A stretch of 64,000 nt of DNA from Niveibacterium sp. SC-1 (GCF_038235435.1 NZ_CP151275.1:2418001-2482000), one strand, 5' to 3'; shown: positions 26,147 through 34,973, numbered from the stretch's first letter. The notes: a model not told the origin generated them from the sequence alone. Translations and numbers: made by a program.

Positions 26147-28531
26147 ATGCCCACGAAGAGTCACGACTATCTGCTTGCCCGCCACGACAACGATCCGCAG
26201 TACGCGTTGTGGCGTTTCGACCCCCACGGCAATACCTTGCTCGAACGCATGCCGCTCTCGCCGGATGCGAAGTTCGATCCGAAACACCAGATCATCCCGA
26301 TCGGCGGACGCTACCTGCTCGAATGGGGGCCGGTAGGCTTCGAGGCCTACCAGGCGAGCTTCCCGTACCGGCTCTTCGAGTTCGATCCGGACAGCCCGGA
26401 CCCGCTGGCCGCCGCGGCGGTGCAGAAGGGGCTCTGGGCCAAGTCCAAGTTCTGGTACTCGCGCCCGGACTTCGGCAATCCGGACGGCGCCTCGAAGAGC
26501 TTCGAGTCCGGCAAGGTGCTGATGCTCATTCCCATGGGCAGCTTCGTCCTCAACCTGATTCCGATGGAGGGCCGCGGCACCTTCCAGTTGTGGAACTTCG
26601 ACCCTAACCCGCTGGCACCGGGCCAGAGCGATCCGCTGCCGGTGCCCTACACCCCGCAGGGCGCCTTCGACAGCATCGCGGCCGGCCATGAGCTGATCCC
26701 CTTCGACAACTATGTGCTGGACCGCGTCCCCGAGACGGGCGAGTACCACGTGTGGAGCTTCGATCCCGAGAACGAATTTCCGCTCGCGCGTCCGGCGATC
26801 CAGCATGGTCGCTGGCAGGACATCGACGAGGGCCACCGCCTGAGCGCGGTCGGGGAGTTCGTGCTCGACTGGGTGCCTGCCGACCGCAGCTACCGCCTCT
26901 GGCGCTTCGATCCGCACAGTGCCGACCCGCTGCAAGGACCGCTGCGCAGCGGCACGCTGCCCGAGGGCTTCGACGCGCAGACCACGCTCACCGGCATCCA
27001 GGCGCTGCGCCCGGTCGATGCCGAGCGGGCCCGGCAGCCGGGCAGCCTCGATTTCATGCGCGACAAGATCAAGCATGTCGTCTACCTGATGCTGGAGAAC
27101 CGCTCCTTCGACCATGTCTGCGGCTGGCTCTACGAGAACGGCCAGGATGGCGTGCATTTCGTCGGGCGCGAGGGCCCCTTCGATGGCGCGAGCACCGAGA
27201 TGTTCAACATCGCGCCCGATAAGAAGAACGGCGACCGCAAGGTCTTCCTCAAGAAGTACAAGGACGGCGAGCTCAGCGACGACTGGTCGCTCGATTTCCT
27301 GGTCACGGATCCGTACCACGACCATTCGGACGTGATGCGCCAGTACTACTTCCGCCAGCCCGATGGCTACGCCAAGCATGCGGTCCCCGAGATGGGTGGC
27401 TTCGTCTGGAACAACGCCTGCGACAACGTGATGTGGACCTACGGGCCGGAGCAACTGCCCGTGCTCAACGGGCTCGCCAAGCATTACGCAGTGTCGGACG
27501 CCTGGTTCTGCTCCATGCCCGGCGCCACCGACTCGAACCGCGCCTTCGCGTTCTCGGGTTCGGCCCTGGGGCAGCTGAACAACTTCCAGAACGGCACGCA
27601 GTACATCGACTGGCCGGACGCGTGGCATCGCCAGTCCATCTGGAAGGTGCTCTGGGCCAATGGCTTCACCGACTGGAAAATCTACAACTCGATCGAGTGG
27701 ATGGGCTTCGTCCACACCTACCACCTCTACCTGCAGGGCCAGATCCCCTCGGTGGACGCCAACACGGCCGACTACATCGCCAGCATCGAGCAGTTCAAGA
27801 AGGACGCGCGTGCGGGCGATCTGCCGGCATTCAGCTTCCTGGAGCCGGTGTGGATCGGCTCCGCGGGCACCACCTCCTATCACCCGGGCCCCGACGTGGT
27901 GCCCGGCGAGGTCGCGCTCAACGAGCTTTTCGATGCGATGAAGGCCGGGCCCGCCTGGAACGAGACGCTCTTCGTCATCACCTTCGACGAGCACGGCGGG
28001 ATCTTCGACCACGTGTCGCCGCCGCGCGCCGTCAATCCCTGGCCCAATGACGTGATCGACGGCTACCGCTTCGACATGATGGGCGTGCGGGTGCCGACCA
28101 TCCTGGTCTCGCCCTGGATCCAGGAGAAGACGGTGTTCCGGGCGGCGGGCGATACGCCCTACGATTCGACCTCCATCCTCGCGACGCTGCTCCACTGGTA
28201 CGGCATCCCCAAGGCCGGCTGGGCCATGGGCGACCGCGTCAATGCCGCGCCCAGCTTCGAGGGCGTGTTCCTGCGCGACACCCCGCGGGAGGAGGCGCCG
28301 GAGCTCAAGCCACCCTACGACAGCGACTTTCCGCGCAAGGGCACGCCGCGGCAGGACATCCCGCTCAACGACCTGCACCGGTTGATGGCGCCGCGCGTGG
28401 TCTGGTCTCTGGTGCGCGGGAAGCTCTCGCGGGTGGAGGCCGAGCGCATCGCGGACGACATCCTGAGCAAGGCGACTTCGCTCAAGTCCCTGCATAGCCT
28501 GCTCGACGATCTGGCCCGCCGCTTCAGCTGA
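26147..28531 (+). CDS. Phosphoesterase (phospholipase C/acid phosphatase family) with N-terminal repeats
   Basis: 794 residues from an ATG with AGGAGG seven bases upstream. The catalytic domain starts near residue 305 with HVVYLMLENRSFDHVCGW and contains FVITFDEHGGIFDHVSPP, the paired metal-binding signatures of the phosphoesterase family (PF04185). The first 300 residues hold five repeats around a Trp/Phe-x-FDP core (LWRFDP, LFEFDP, LWNFDP, VWSFDP, LWRFDP) spaced about 50 residues apart, likely a small propeller. No Sec signal is apparent, unlike secreted phospholipase C enzymes. The lipid or phosphate-ester substrate is unknown. Confidence 0.88.
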   Translation: MPTKSHDYLLARHDNDPQYALWRFDPHGNTLLERMPLSPDAKFDPKHQIIPIGGRYLLEWGPVGFEAYQASFPYRLFEFDPDSPDPLAAAAVQKGLWAKSKFWYSRPDFGNPDGASKSFESGKVLMLIPMGSFVLNLIPMEGRGTFQLWNFDPNPLAPGQSDPLPVPYTPQGAFDSIAAGHELIPFDNYVLDRVPETGEYHVWSFDPENEFPLARPAIQHGRWQDIDEGHRLSAVGEFVLDWVPADRSYRLWRFDPHSADPLQGPLRSGTLPEGFDAQTTLTGIQALRPVDAERARQPGSLDFMRDKIKHVVYLMLENRSFDHVCGWLYENGQDGVHFVGREGPFDGASTEMFNIAPDKKNGDRKVFLKKYKDGELSDDWSLDFLVTDPYHDHSDVMRQYYFRQPDGYAKHAVPEMGGFVWNNACDNVMWTYGPEQLPVLNGLAKHYAVSDAWFCSMPGATDSNRAFAFSGSALGQLNNFQNGTQYIDWPDAWHRQSIWKVLWANGFTDWKIYNSIEWMGFVHTYHLYLQGQIPSVDANTADYIASIEQFKKDARAGDLPAFSFLEPVWIGSAGTTSYHPGPDVVPGEVALNELFDAMKAGPAWNETLFVITFDEHGGIFDHVSPPRAVNPWPNDVIDGYRFDMMGVRVPTILVSPWIQEKTVFRAAGDTPYDSTSILATLLHWYGIPKAGWAMGDRVNAAPSFEGVFLRDTPREEAPELKPPYDSDFPRKGTPRQDIPLNDLHRLMAPRVVWSLVRGKLSRVEAERIADDILSKATSLKSLHSLLDDLARRFS

Positions 28532-28536
28532 GGGGC

Positions 28537-28575
28537 GCCACCCTCCGGCGCGTGACCCGCGCGCCGGAGGGTGGC
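28537..28575 (+). terminator. 16-bp perfect terminator stem after the phosphoesterase gene
   Basis: GCCACCCTCCGGCGCG (28537-28552) pairs without mismatch with CGCGCCGGAGGGTGGC (28560-28575), with a 7-base loop, five bases after the TGA. Its right arm overlaps the start of the sigma-54 promoter of the next gene. Confidence 0.8.
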
Positions 28576-28587
28576 ATTGCGCTTGCG
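28572..28587 (+). promoter_or_regulatory. Sigma-54 (RpoN) -24/-12 promoter of the glutaminase gene
   Basis: TGGCATTGCGCTTGCG matches the consensus TGGCAYR-N4-TTGCW, with GG and GC exactly 10 bases apart. It is 29 bases before the ATG, so transcription would start near 28598 and give a short leader holding the GAGGAG ribosome site. A sigma-54 activator gene lies downstream of the glutaminase gene. Confidence 0.75.
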
Positions 28588-28616
28588 TGGGCCTTGCGTC
28601 CACCCGAGGAGACGCC

Positions 28617-30440
28617 ATGAGATCGCCGATACAGACGTATCTGGAAGCGCTGCACGCCGAGCTGAAGTCCCTGCGCAGGGGCAATGTCGCGAATTACATT
28701 CCCGAGCTCGGCAAGGCGGATCCGGAGCGCTTCGGTATCGGCCTCGTCACCGTGGATGGGGTGGCCTACATGGCGGGCGACGCGGACTACCCCTTCACCA
28801 TCCAGTCGATTTCCAAGGCCTTCGTCTACGCCGCCGCGCTGGCGGACAGGGGCCGTCCGTATGTATCGCAGCGCATCGGAGTCGAGCCCAGCGGGGATGC
28901 CTTCAACTCGATCAGCCTGCATCCGAAGACGGGGGCGCCGCTCAATCCGATGATCAACGCCGGGGCCATCGCTGCCACCAGCCTGGTTGCCGGCCGCGAC
29001 GCCGACGAGCAATGGAAGCGCATCCACGGCGCCTTGAGCAGCTTCGCCGGGCGGCCACTGGAGGTAGATGAGTCCGTCTATCGCTCCGAGAGCGAAACCG
29101 GTTTCCGCAACCGCGCCATCGCCTGGATGCTGCGCAACTTCGACATCACCGAAGGCGAGCCGATGGCTTCGCTGGAGAACTACTTCCGCCAGTGCTCGGT
29201 GCTCGTGGGCTGTCGCGACCTCGCCTATATGGCGGCGACGCTGGCCAATGGCGGCGTCCATCCGGTTACGCACAAGCGGGCCCTGCCCACCGAGGAAGTG
29301 GAGCGCGTGCTCAGCGTGATGGCCACCTGCGGCATGTACGACTACGCCGGCAGCTGGCTCTACGAGGTCGGCATGCCGGCCAAAAGCGGGGTAGGGGGCG
29401 GCATCATCGCCGTGCTGCCCGGGCGTTTCGGCATCGGCGTTTTCTCGCCGCCGCTCGACGAAAAAGGCAACAGCGTGCGCGGCATCGAAGTCTGCAAGCG
29501 GCTCTCCCAGGATTTCGGCCTTCATGTCTTCGGCAAGACCCGCAATCCCGCCCTCGCCGTGGGCCGCAGCTACACCGGCGCTGAAGCCCCTTCGCGTCGG
29601 GTGCCGCTGCCGGCGCTACGCGACTGCCTTGCCACCCATGCGGGCCGGATCAAGTACCTCAGCCTGCAGGGCTTCCTCGAGGTGGATGGCATCGAATACG
29701 TGATCCGGCGGATGGCCGAACTGGCCAGCGAAGCCAATAGCTTCGTGCTCGACATGCACCAGGTCGAAGGCTTCTCGGACAGCGCCGCGCGCCTTCTCGA
29801 CCAGGCGCGCCTGAACCTGCACGGGGAGGGCATCGCAGTGGTTCTCTCCCGCGTGCACCGGCGCCGCGCCATCGTCGAACCCATGAGCCGCGTCCTCGCG
29901 GCGGGGGATCATGGCTTCCTGAGTTTCGAGGACAACGATCTCGCGGCCGAATGGTGCGAGAACCGCCTGTGCGAGGGCGTCGGCGCCTCGACCGAGCAGA
30001 CCGCCGATCTCGACGACTGCCCCCTGTTCGCGACCCTTCCGCCTACGCTGCGCAAGCAGCTTCGGGGGATCGCCCGGCGCGAGACCTTCGCGGCCGGAAG
30101 CCGCGTGTTCGGTTCCGGAGAGCCCATGGACGGGCGGATCTTCGTGGTGACATCCGGACATGCGAGCATCCTCGTGCCGCGCCAGGGCGGCGGACACCAG
30201 CGGATCGCCTCGCTGGGGCCGGGGATGAATTTCGGCGAACTCGCCCTGCTCGGTCAGGCGACCCGCAGCGCCTCTGTCCACGCGGACACCGAGCTGCAAT
30301 GCGAGGTGCTGAACACCGCTGACATCGACGCCCTAGCGCTGGAGTTCCCGCAGTTGAAGGTCAAGCTGCTGGAGAGCATCTCCGCAGACCTCGCCGACAA
30401 ACTGCGCCGGGCCACCGGCTGGATCTCGGCGCTGGCCTGA
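28617..30440 (+). CDS. glsA: Glutaminase fused to STAS and cyclic-nucleotide-binding domains
   Basis: 607 residues. Residues 1-310 are a serine-dependent glutaminase: the catalytic pair is Ser64 and Lys67 in TIQSISKAF, and later signatures include NPMINAGAIA, NYFRQCSVLV and KSGVGGGIIAVLPG. It converts glutamine to glutamate and ammonia. Residues about 330-450 form a STAS-like domain (YLSLQGFLEVDGIEYVIRR, then LDMHQVEGFSDSAARLL), and about 475-595 a cyclic-nucleotide-binding fold (LGPGMNFGELALLGQATRSA). Typical glutaminases have about 310 residues, so two regulatory domains are added. A ribosome site GAGGAG precedes the ATG. Confidence 0.95.
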   Translation: MRSPIQTYLEALHAELKSLRRGNVANYIPELGKADPERFGIGLVTVDGVAYMAGDADYPFTIQSISKAFVYAAALADRGRPYVSQRIGVEPSGDAFNSISLHPKTGAPLNPMINAGAIAATSLVAGRDADEQWKRIHGALSSFAGRPLEVDESVYRSESETGFRNRAIAWMLRNFDITEGEPMASLENYFRQCSVLVGCRDLAYMAATLANGGVHPVTHKRALPTEEVERVLSVMATCGMYDYAGSWLYEVGMPAKSGVGGGIIAVLPGRFGIGVFSPPLDEKGNSVRGIEVCKRLSQDFGLHVFGKTRNPALAVGRSYTGAEAPSRRVPLPALRDCLATHAGRIKYLSLQGFLEVDGIEYVIRRMAELASEANSFVLDMHQVEGFSDSAARLLDQARLNLHGEGIAVVLSRVHRRRAIVEPMSRVLAAGDHGFLSFEDNDLAAEWCENRLCEGVGASTEQTADLDDCPLFATLPPTLRKQLRGIARRETFAAGSRVFGSGEPMDGRIFVVTSGHASILVPRQGGGHQRIASLGPGMNFGELALLGQATRSASVHADTELQCEVLNTADIDALALEFPQLKVKLLESISADLADKLRRATGWISALA

Positions 30441-30833
30441 GGGCCTGCAAGCGATTCCGTTGCGCGCCTGTTCCTCCTGGCCGGGGGCTCCGCACAGGCA
30501 CGCGACGGTGTCTCTCGCCTCGACCTCGATCGCATCCCCTGGAGGCTCCGCGAGCCCGGGGCACGTCTCGCACGTAACCCTGCGCAGGCTCGCAGCGCGA
30601 GACGAATGTTGCTGCCCTGGACAAGGCTGCCGGCACCGGATGAGAGGCCGATGCGACCCGCGCTGATCTGATGCGCGCGTCATGGCCGGTCGGTGCGGCC
30701 GGATCGCACAGCCCGGTGTCGATTCCCGCAGCGGCGTGTTGATTCCCGCAGGACGTCTACCACAATGACTAGGCGGATCGAGGAGGCATGGCCGAGGCCG
30801 GCTTACTTGTCAGGCATATCCCCGGAGGATGTG
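30441..30833 (+). other. Intergenic region before the sigma-54 activator gene
   Basis: 393 bases up to the chosen activator start, with no supported gene. It contains two near-identical 16-base direct repeats at 30716-30751. If the activator starts at the alternative ATG 30765, the region is 324 bases long. Confidence 0.45.
30716..30751 (+). repeat. Tandem 16-base repeats upstream of the sigma-54 activator
   Basis: GTGTCGATTCCCGCAG (30716-30731) and GTGTTGATTCCCGCAG (30736-30751) differ at one base and are spaced 20 bases apart, about two helix turns. This looks like a pair of regulator-binding sites upstream of the gene. Confidence 0.5.
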
Positions 30834-31823
30834 ATGGAGCGATTCTCCCTTGCCGGAAGTTCTCCCGCCTTCCTGAGGACCTTGGGCCTCATCGCCAAGC
30901 TCGCGCGTATCGATGTGCCGCTGCTGATCGAAGGCGAGACCGGCACCGGCAAGGAGCTCGCCGCGCGTGCCATTCACTACCAGGGGGCGCGCAGCGAAGG
31001 TCCCTTCGTCCCGGTCAACTGCGGTGCGTTTCCGGACACCCTGGTCGAGAGCGAACTCTTCGGCCACGTCCGCGGCAGCTTCACCGACGCTCGCAACGAC
31101 CGCGTCGGTCTGGTCGAAGCCGCGCGCGGCGGCACGCTCTTCCTCGATGAGGTCGACGCCTTGAGCCCCAAGGCCCAGGTCACCTTGTTGCGCTTCTTGC
31201 AGGACTCGCACTACCGACCCGTGGGTGGGCGCGTGGAGCACAAGGCGGATGTCCGCGTGATCGCGGCGAGCAATGCGCCGCTGGACGGTCTGGCGGAGTC
31301 CGGGCAGTTCCGCATGGATCTGCTGTTCCGGCTACGGGTGATGAGCCTGCGCCTGCCGCCCCTGCGCGAACGTGAGGGCGACGCACTGCTGCTTGCACGG
31401 CTCTTCTTCTCCCGCTGCCGCAGTGACCATGCCTGCGCGCCGCGCGAACTCGATACCGCGAGCTGCGACTGGTTCGACCGCTATCACTGGCCGGGCAATG
31501 TGCGCGAACTGGAGGCCCTGATCTACCGCGAAACCCTGATCGCCGACCAGGCAGTGCTGTGCCTGTCCGAGCCGGCGGCGCTGGCACGCGAGCGACGCAA
31601 GCGGCCGGACCGGCGCAGCCAGGACTTCGATGGCGTGGAGTTGGTGGAAGCCAAGGCGCGCATGGTGCAGGAGTTCGAGCGCAGCTACCTGCATCGCCTC
31701 ATGGACAAGGCCGAAGGCAACGTCACGCGGGCCGCGTTGCTGGCCGGCAAGGAACGCCGCGCGCTGGGCAAGCTGCTCAAGAAATACGGAATGGGCGGCG
31801 GCGATCCCAGCAAACTCTCCTGA
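30834..31823 (+). CDS. Sigma-54-dependent activator without a sensor domain
   Basis: 329 residues from the ATG at 30834, which follows GGAGG; an upstream ATG at 30765 would add 23. The AAA+ core has Walker A GETGTGKE, Walker B GGTLFLDEVDAL, the R-finger region FRMDLLFRL and YHWPGNVRELE. The sigma-54 contact loop reads GSFTDA instead of GAFTGA. A Fis-type helix-turn-helix (GNVTRAALLAGKERRALGKLL) ends the protein. No receiver, GAF or other input domain precedes the AAA+ part, as in PspF. It lies downstream of glsA, which has a sigma-54 promoter, so it may activate that gene; another partner must supply the signal. Confidence 0.88.
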   Translation: MERFSLAGSSPAFLRTLGLIAKLARIDVPLLIEGETGTGKELAARAIHYQGARSEGPFVPVNCGAFPDTLVESELFGHVRGSFTDARNDRVGLVEAARGGTLFLDEVDALSPKAQVTLLRFLQDSHYRPVGGRVEHKADVRVIAASNAPLDGLAESGQFRMDLLFRLRVMSLRLPPLREREGDALLLARLFFSRCRSDHACAPRELDTASCDWFDRYHWPGNVRELEALIYRETLIADQAVLCLSEPAALARERRKRPDRRSQDFDGVELVEAKARMVQEFERSYLHRLMDKAEGNVTRAALLAGKERRALGKLLKKYGMGGGDPSKLS

Positions 31824-31838
31824 GACCGCGGCCTGCGC

Positions 31839-32321
31839 TCAATGCCCGTCGATCCAGTCCGCGCAGGCCGCGCGCGCGCGTTGCACGGCGGCTTCACGCT
31901 CGGTTGCCGGGCCGTCGTAGTGGTAGCCGATGCCCAGCCACCAACTCGCCCAGACCTCGTACCCCGGTGCATGCCACTGACGGCCATCGAAACCGAATTG
32001 CCGCTGGCTGATCTGGCGGAAAACGAAATCCGCGCAGAGGCGCTTGGGGGAATCCTCCGACTCAAGAACATCGAGGACGCCGGGCAGGGCTGAAGTGCCC
32101 ATCGCGATGAGCTGCCATCCCGCCGGCGTGGAGTAGGCGTGCGTGGGTTCGGCCGCGTCGGCGATCGTCTTGAGGCAGGCGGCCAATCCCTGCGGATGCC
32201 CGCACCGGGCCAGGGCGACGGCGGCCTGCGCGCGGGTGTACTCATCCGCGTCGTCGACACGGGCAAGCAGTTGTGCGTCCGTGTCTTCGCTGTGTTCGTC
32301 CTGATCCTTGCCCTGGGTCAC
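31839..32321 (-). CDS. HEAT-repeat-like protein next to a DUF4157 gene
   Basis: 160 residues from a GTG at 32321 with AGGAG five bases upstream; the longer frame to 32360 starts with TTG and lacks a site. The N-terminal half (DEYTRAQAAVALARCGHPQGL) looks like a HEAT/PBS-lyase repeat. The C-terminal half is Trp/Tyr-rich (YEVWASWWLGIGYHYDG). It is divergent from the DUF4157-OmpA gene, with only 61 bases between starts, so the two probably share a control region. It could be a chaperone or immunity partner of that protein, but this is context only. Confidence 0.6.
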   Translation of the reverse strand: MTQGKDQDEHSEDTDAQLLARVDDADEYTRAQAAVALARCGHPQGLAACLKTIADAAEPTHAYSTPAGWQLIAMGTSALPGVLDVLESEDSPKRLCADFVFRQISQRQFGFDGRQWHAPGYEVWASWWLGIGYHYDGPATEREAAVQRARAACADWIDGH

Positions 32322-32382
32322 AGTCGCTCCTTGCGCCGCGGTTTGGCTTGAATGCCGCAAGCAGGCTTCCTAGATTGAGCCT

Positions 32383-33927
32383 ATGCACTCCGCCCTGCAA
32401 CACAGCCCATCGAAGAGCCGCGCGAAGCCTGGTGCCGCGCGGCCACGCGCGGTCGCACCGGCGTCGGTGGGCATGCCGCGCTTCCTCTCGTATCAGGTGC
32501 CACCCAAGGCGCTTGCCGGGCCGGAGACCGAGCACGCCGAAACCGGGGCGCGTGATTTCGCCGCGGGCGTGCACGCACCCACGCGCGGCCCGACCCGCAT
32601 GGCCGCATCGCCGCAGTCAGCGGGGCCCGAGGCCACCCTCGCGCGTCGCAGCGTCGCGAGCGCGAGCCAGGCGATCGGCGCCGGTTTTTCGCTGTCGGCG
32701 ACACAGCGCGAGCAGTATCGCGCCCGCCTCGGTGACGCTGCCGACAAGGTGCGCCTGCACACTGACGGAGAGGCGGGTGCGCTCGCAGACTCGGTGGGCG
32801 CAAACGCCTACACGCTCGGCCAGGACATCTACTTTGGCCGGGGCAAGTACCAGCCCGGCACCGAGTCCGGTGAATCCCTGCTCGCCCACGAGATGGCGCA
32901 TGTGGTGCAGCACGGCAGCGACGCCTGGCAGCTGCACGCGGATCTCGCGATGAGCCTTCCGGTCTCGCAGGGCGTCTTCGGCATCGACATGGCCGACCGG
33001 GTCGCGCCCGCGAGGCCCGGGATGGAAGGGCATATCACCTTCGATCCCGATCCGAGTGGCGTGTATTCGGCCGAGATCGGGCTCATCCAGGCCGTGCGGA
33101 TCGAAGCCGGGGGCAACACCAGCGGGGTGGGTTCGCCGCTGAAGTTCGGTGGTGCGGCCGAGGCCACGCGTGACATCCTCGCCACCACCGGCAGCCAGGG
33201 TGAAGAGGCGGGCTGGCATGTGGACACCACGTATTCCGACCCCGCCAAGACCGAGGGTTCGCAGACCTCGCCCAGTTATCCGGAGAGCGTGGGCTTCTCG
33301 CCAGGCAACAACGAACACGGCTTCCTGCGTTCGCCCACCGATCTCAAGCAGGCGATGCTCTACGACTACCCCAGCTCGCCGCGACCCCAGATCAAGTACG
33401 ACTTCGAGACGGTCGCCAAGGGGATGGACAACCAGAACGTCTACGGTGGCCTGCATTGGGGCTTCCAGCTGACCGCGGGGGTGCCAGGCAGCGAATACGC
33501 CTTCGCGATCGATGCGACCTCGCTCGAGTTCGATGTGTCGCTGGATCGCTTCCGTGCCTTCTTCACCCACGAACCGGTGATCGTCTATTTCGATACCAAC
33601 ATCGACACCCCCGCCGCGGGCGAGGACGCCAAGCTGGATGAGGCGATGAGCTGGCTCAACGAGTTCGGTGACGCGCATGTGGAGATCGAAGGTTTCGCCG
33701 ACGAACGCGGTCCTACTACGCTCAACGCCGGCCTCTCGCAGCGGCGCGCCGACTCCGTGGTCGCAGGCCTCATGGCGCGCGGTCTCGATCCCTCGCGCGT
33801 CGACCGCAGCACCGGCAGCGGAGAAACGACGAGCTTTGCGGCAGGCAAGGAGGCCGGGCAGCTCAAGGCCAACCGCCGCGCCCGCATCCGCTTCATCCGC
33901 AACGCGAGCACGCCGCCGGGGCCGTAG
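32383..33927 (+). CDS. DUF4157 metallopeptidase-like protein with C-terminal OmpA domain
   Basis: 514 residues. After a disordered N-terminus, residues 100-180 are a DUF4157 domain: VRLHTDGEAGALADSV, AYTLGQDIYFGRG and the zinc motif HEMAHVVQ (His169, Glu170, His173). The middle 200 residues are of unknown type. The last 115 residues are OmpA-like, with VEIEGFADERGPTTLNAGLS and NRRARIRF, normally binding peptidoglycan. DUF4157 is often linked to cargo or toxins of extracellular contractile injection systems, and such a locus starts 9 kb downstream. Function here is uncertain. There is no signal peptide, despite the OmpA domain. Confidence 0.85.
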   Translation: MHSALQHSPSKSRAKPGAARPRAVAPASVGMPRFLSYQVPPKALAGPETEHAETGARDFAAGVHAPTRGPTRMAASPQSAGPEATLARRSVASASQAIGAGFSLSATQREQYRARLGDAADKVRLHTDGEAGALADSVGANAYTLGQDIYFGRGKYQPGTESGESLLAHEMAHVVQHGSDAWQLHADLAMSLPVSQGVFGIDMADRVAPARPGMEGHITFDPDPSGVYSAEIGLIQAVRIEAGGNTSGVGSPLKFGGAAEATRDILATTGSQGEEAGWHVDTTYSDPAKTEGSQTSPSYPESVGFSPGNNEHGFLRSPTDLKQAMLYDYPSSPRPQIKYDFETVAKGMDNQNVYGGLHWGFQLTAGVPGSEYAFAIDATSLEFDVSLDRFRAFFTHEPVIVYFDTNIDTPAAGEDAKLDEAMSWLNEFGDAHVEIEGFADERGPTTLNAGLSQRRADSVVAGLMARGLDPSRVDRSTGSGETTSFAAGKEAGQLKANRRARIRFIRNASTPPGP

Positions 33928-34112
33928 CCGGCAGCGGCCGAGAGGGTAGGGGAGTCCGTCCACACGGGCTTCGAGCGCGCAACTGCAACCTGCTTTTCCT
34001 GGCATCTTCCCGGCCGCCGGTTCGCAGCCGTGGGGGCCCGCCTTGCGCTGGCTTCACGCAATGGCACGCGCAAAGCCACCCGGTAAGTCGCGGGTAAGAC
34101 GAGGCGTCCGAG

Positions 34113-34136
34113 CATCGGGTCTTCCGACACCCGATG
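34113..34136 (+). promoter_or_regulatory. Hairpin covering the MipA/OmpV start codon
   Basis: CATCGGGT (34113-34120) pairs with ACCCGATG (34129-34136). The right arm ends with the ATG start codon, so folding would hide it. It could instead be an operator for the neighbouring OmpR-type regulator. Confidence 0.4.
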
Positions 34137-34973
34137 AGGTCCCCGCTCGTGGACGCACTCCAGGCAGCAACCCCAAGGCATCAATCCCGCCTCGCCAGAT
34201 CGGCGAGACTTTCCACCCTTACCGCGGCGCTGATCTGCGCACCGCTTGCAATGGCGCAGGAGCCTCCGGCCGGAGAGGGCAGCTCGACCTGGGGCCTGGG
34301 CATAGGCGTCGGGAGCAAGCAGAAGCCCTACAAGGGCATCGGCCGCGACAACGAAGTGCTCCCGCTCATCGAGTACGAGAACGCTTACGTCCACGTGCTG
34401 GGGCCGATGCTGGAAGTGAAGATCCCGAGCATCGCGCTCGGTGATACGCAAAAGCTCAATCTTGGGCTGGTGGCCCGCTACGCGATCTTCGGCGGCTACG
34501 AGGCGGACGACGCGCCGATCCTCAACGGCATGGCCGAGCGCAAGGACGGCGTGTGGGCAGGCGCCAAGGCCGAGTGGGAGAACAGCCTCGGCACCGTCTA
34601 CGGCGAGTGGCTCTTCGACATGTCGCGCTACAGCAAGGGCCAGAAGGCGAGCCTGGGCCTGGAGCGGACCTGGCACTTCGGCCACAGCTTCATGCTGACG
34701 CCCCGTGTCACCGCCACATGGCAAGATGGCAAGTACAACAACTACTACTTCGGCGTCGCCGATTCCGAGGCCACGCCTGGCCGCCAAGCCTATGAGGCCG
34801 GCTCGGGCGTGAATGCCGAGATCGGGCTCCGCGCCATCTACATGATCGATCGACACCACTCCTTCCTGATGGACGCCTGGGGGGCGACACAGTCTTCGGC
34901 GGTCAAGGACAGTCCGCTGGTGGACCGCCGTGCCGAGAGTCGCTTCGTCTTCGCTTACGTGTATCGCTTCTGA
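34134..34973 (+). CDS. MipA/OmpV-family outer-membrane protein
   Basis: 279 residues. A long basic N-region precedes a signal sequence (LSTLTAALICAPLAMAQ), then the MipA/OmpV beta-barrel starts STWGLGIGVGSKQKPYKGIG. The family contains small barrels that scaffold murein enzymes (MipA) or respond to osmotic or antimicrobial stress (OmpV). It ends ESRFVFAYVYRF, with the aromatic C-terminus of barrels. Its TGA overlaps the ATG of the response regulator, so the two-component system and this porin-like protein form one operon. Confidence 0.9.
   Translation: MRSPLVDALQAATPRHQSRLARSARLSTLTAALICAPLAMAQEPPAGEGSSTWGLGIGVGSKQKPYKGIGRDNEVLPLIEYENAYVHVLGPMLEVKIPSIALGDTQKLNLGLVARYAIFGGYEADDAPILNGMAERKDGVWAGAKAEWENSLGTVYGEWLFDMSRYSKGQKASLGLERTWHFGHSFMLTPRVTATWQDGKYNNYYFGVADSEATPGRQAYEAGSGVNAEIGLRAIYMIDRHHSFLMDAWGATQSSAVKDSPLVDRRAESRFVFAYVYRF

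Noticed and set aside
26087-28684. 865-codon minus-strand frame opposite the phosphoesterase gene
   Set aside because: The plus strand encodes a protein with clear family motifs; the minus frame has His/Arg-rich composition and none.
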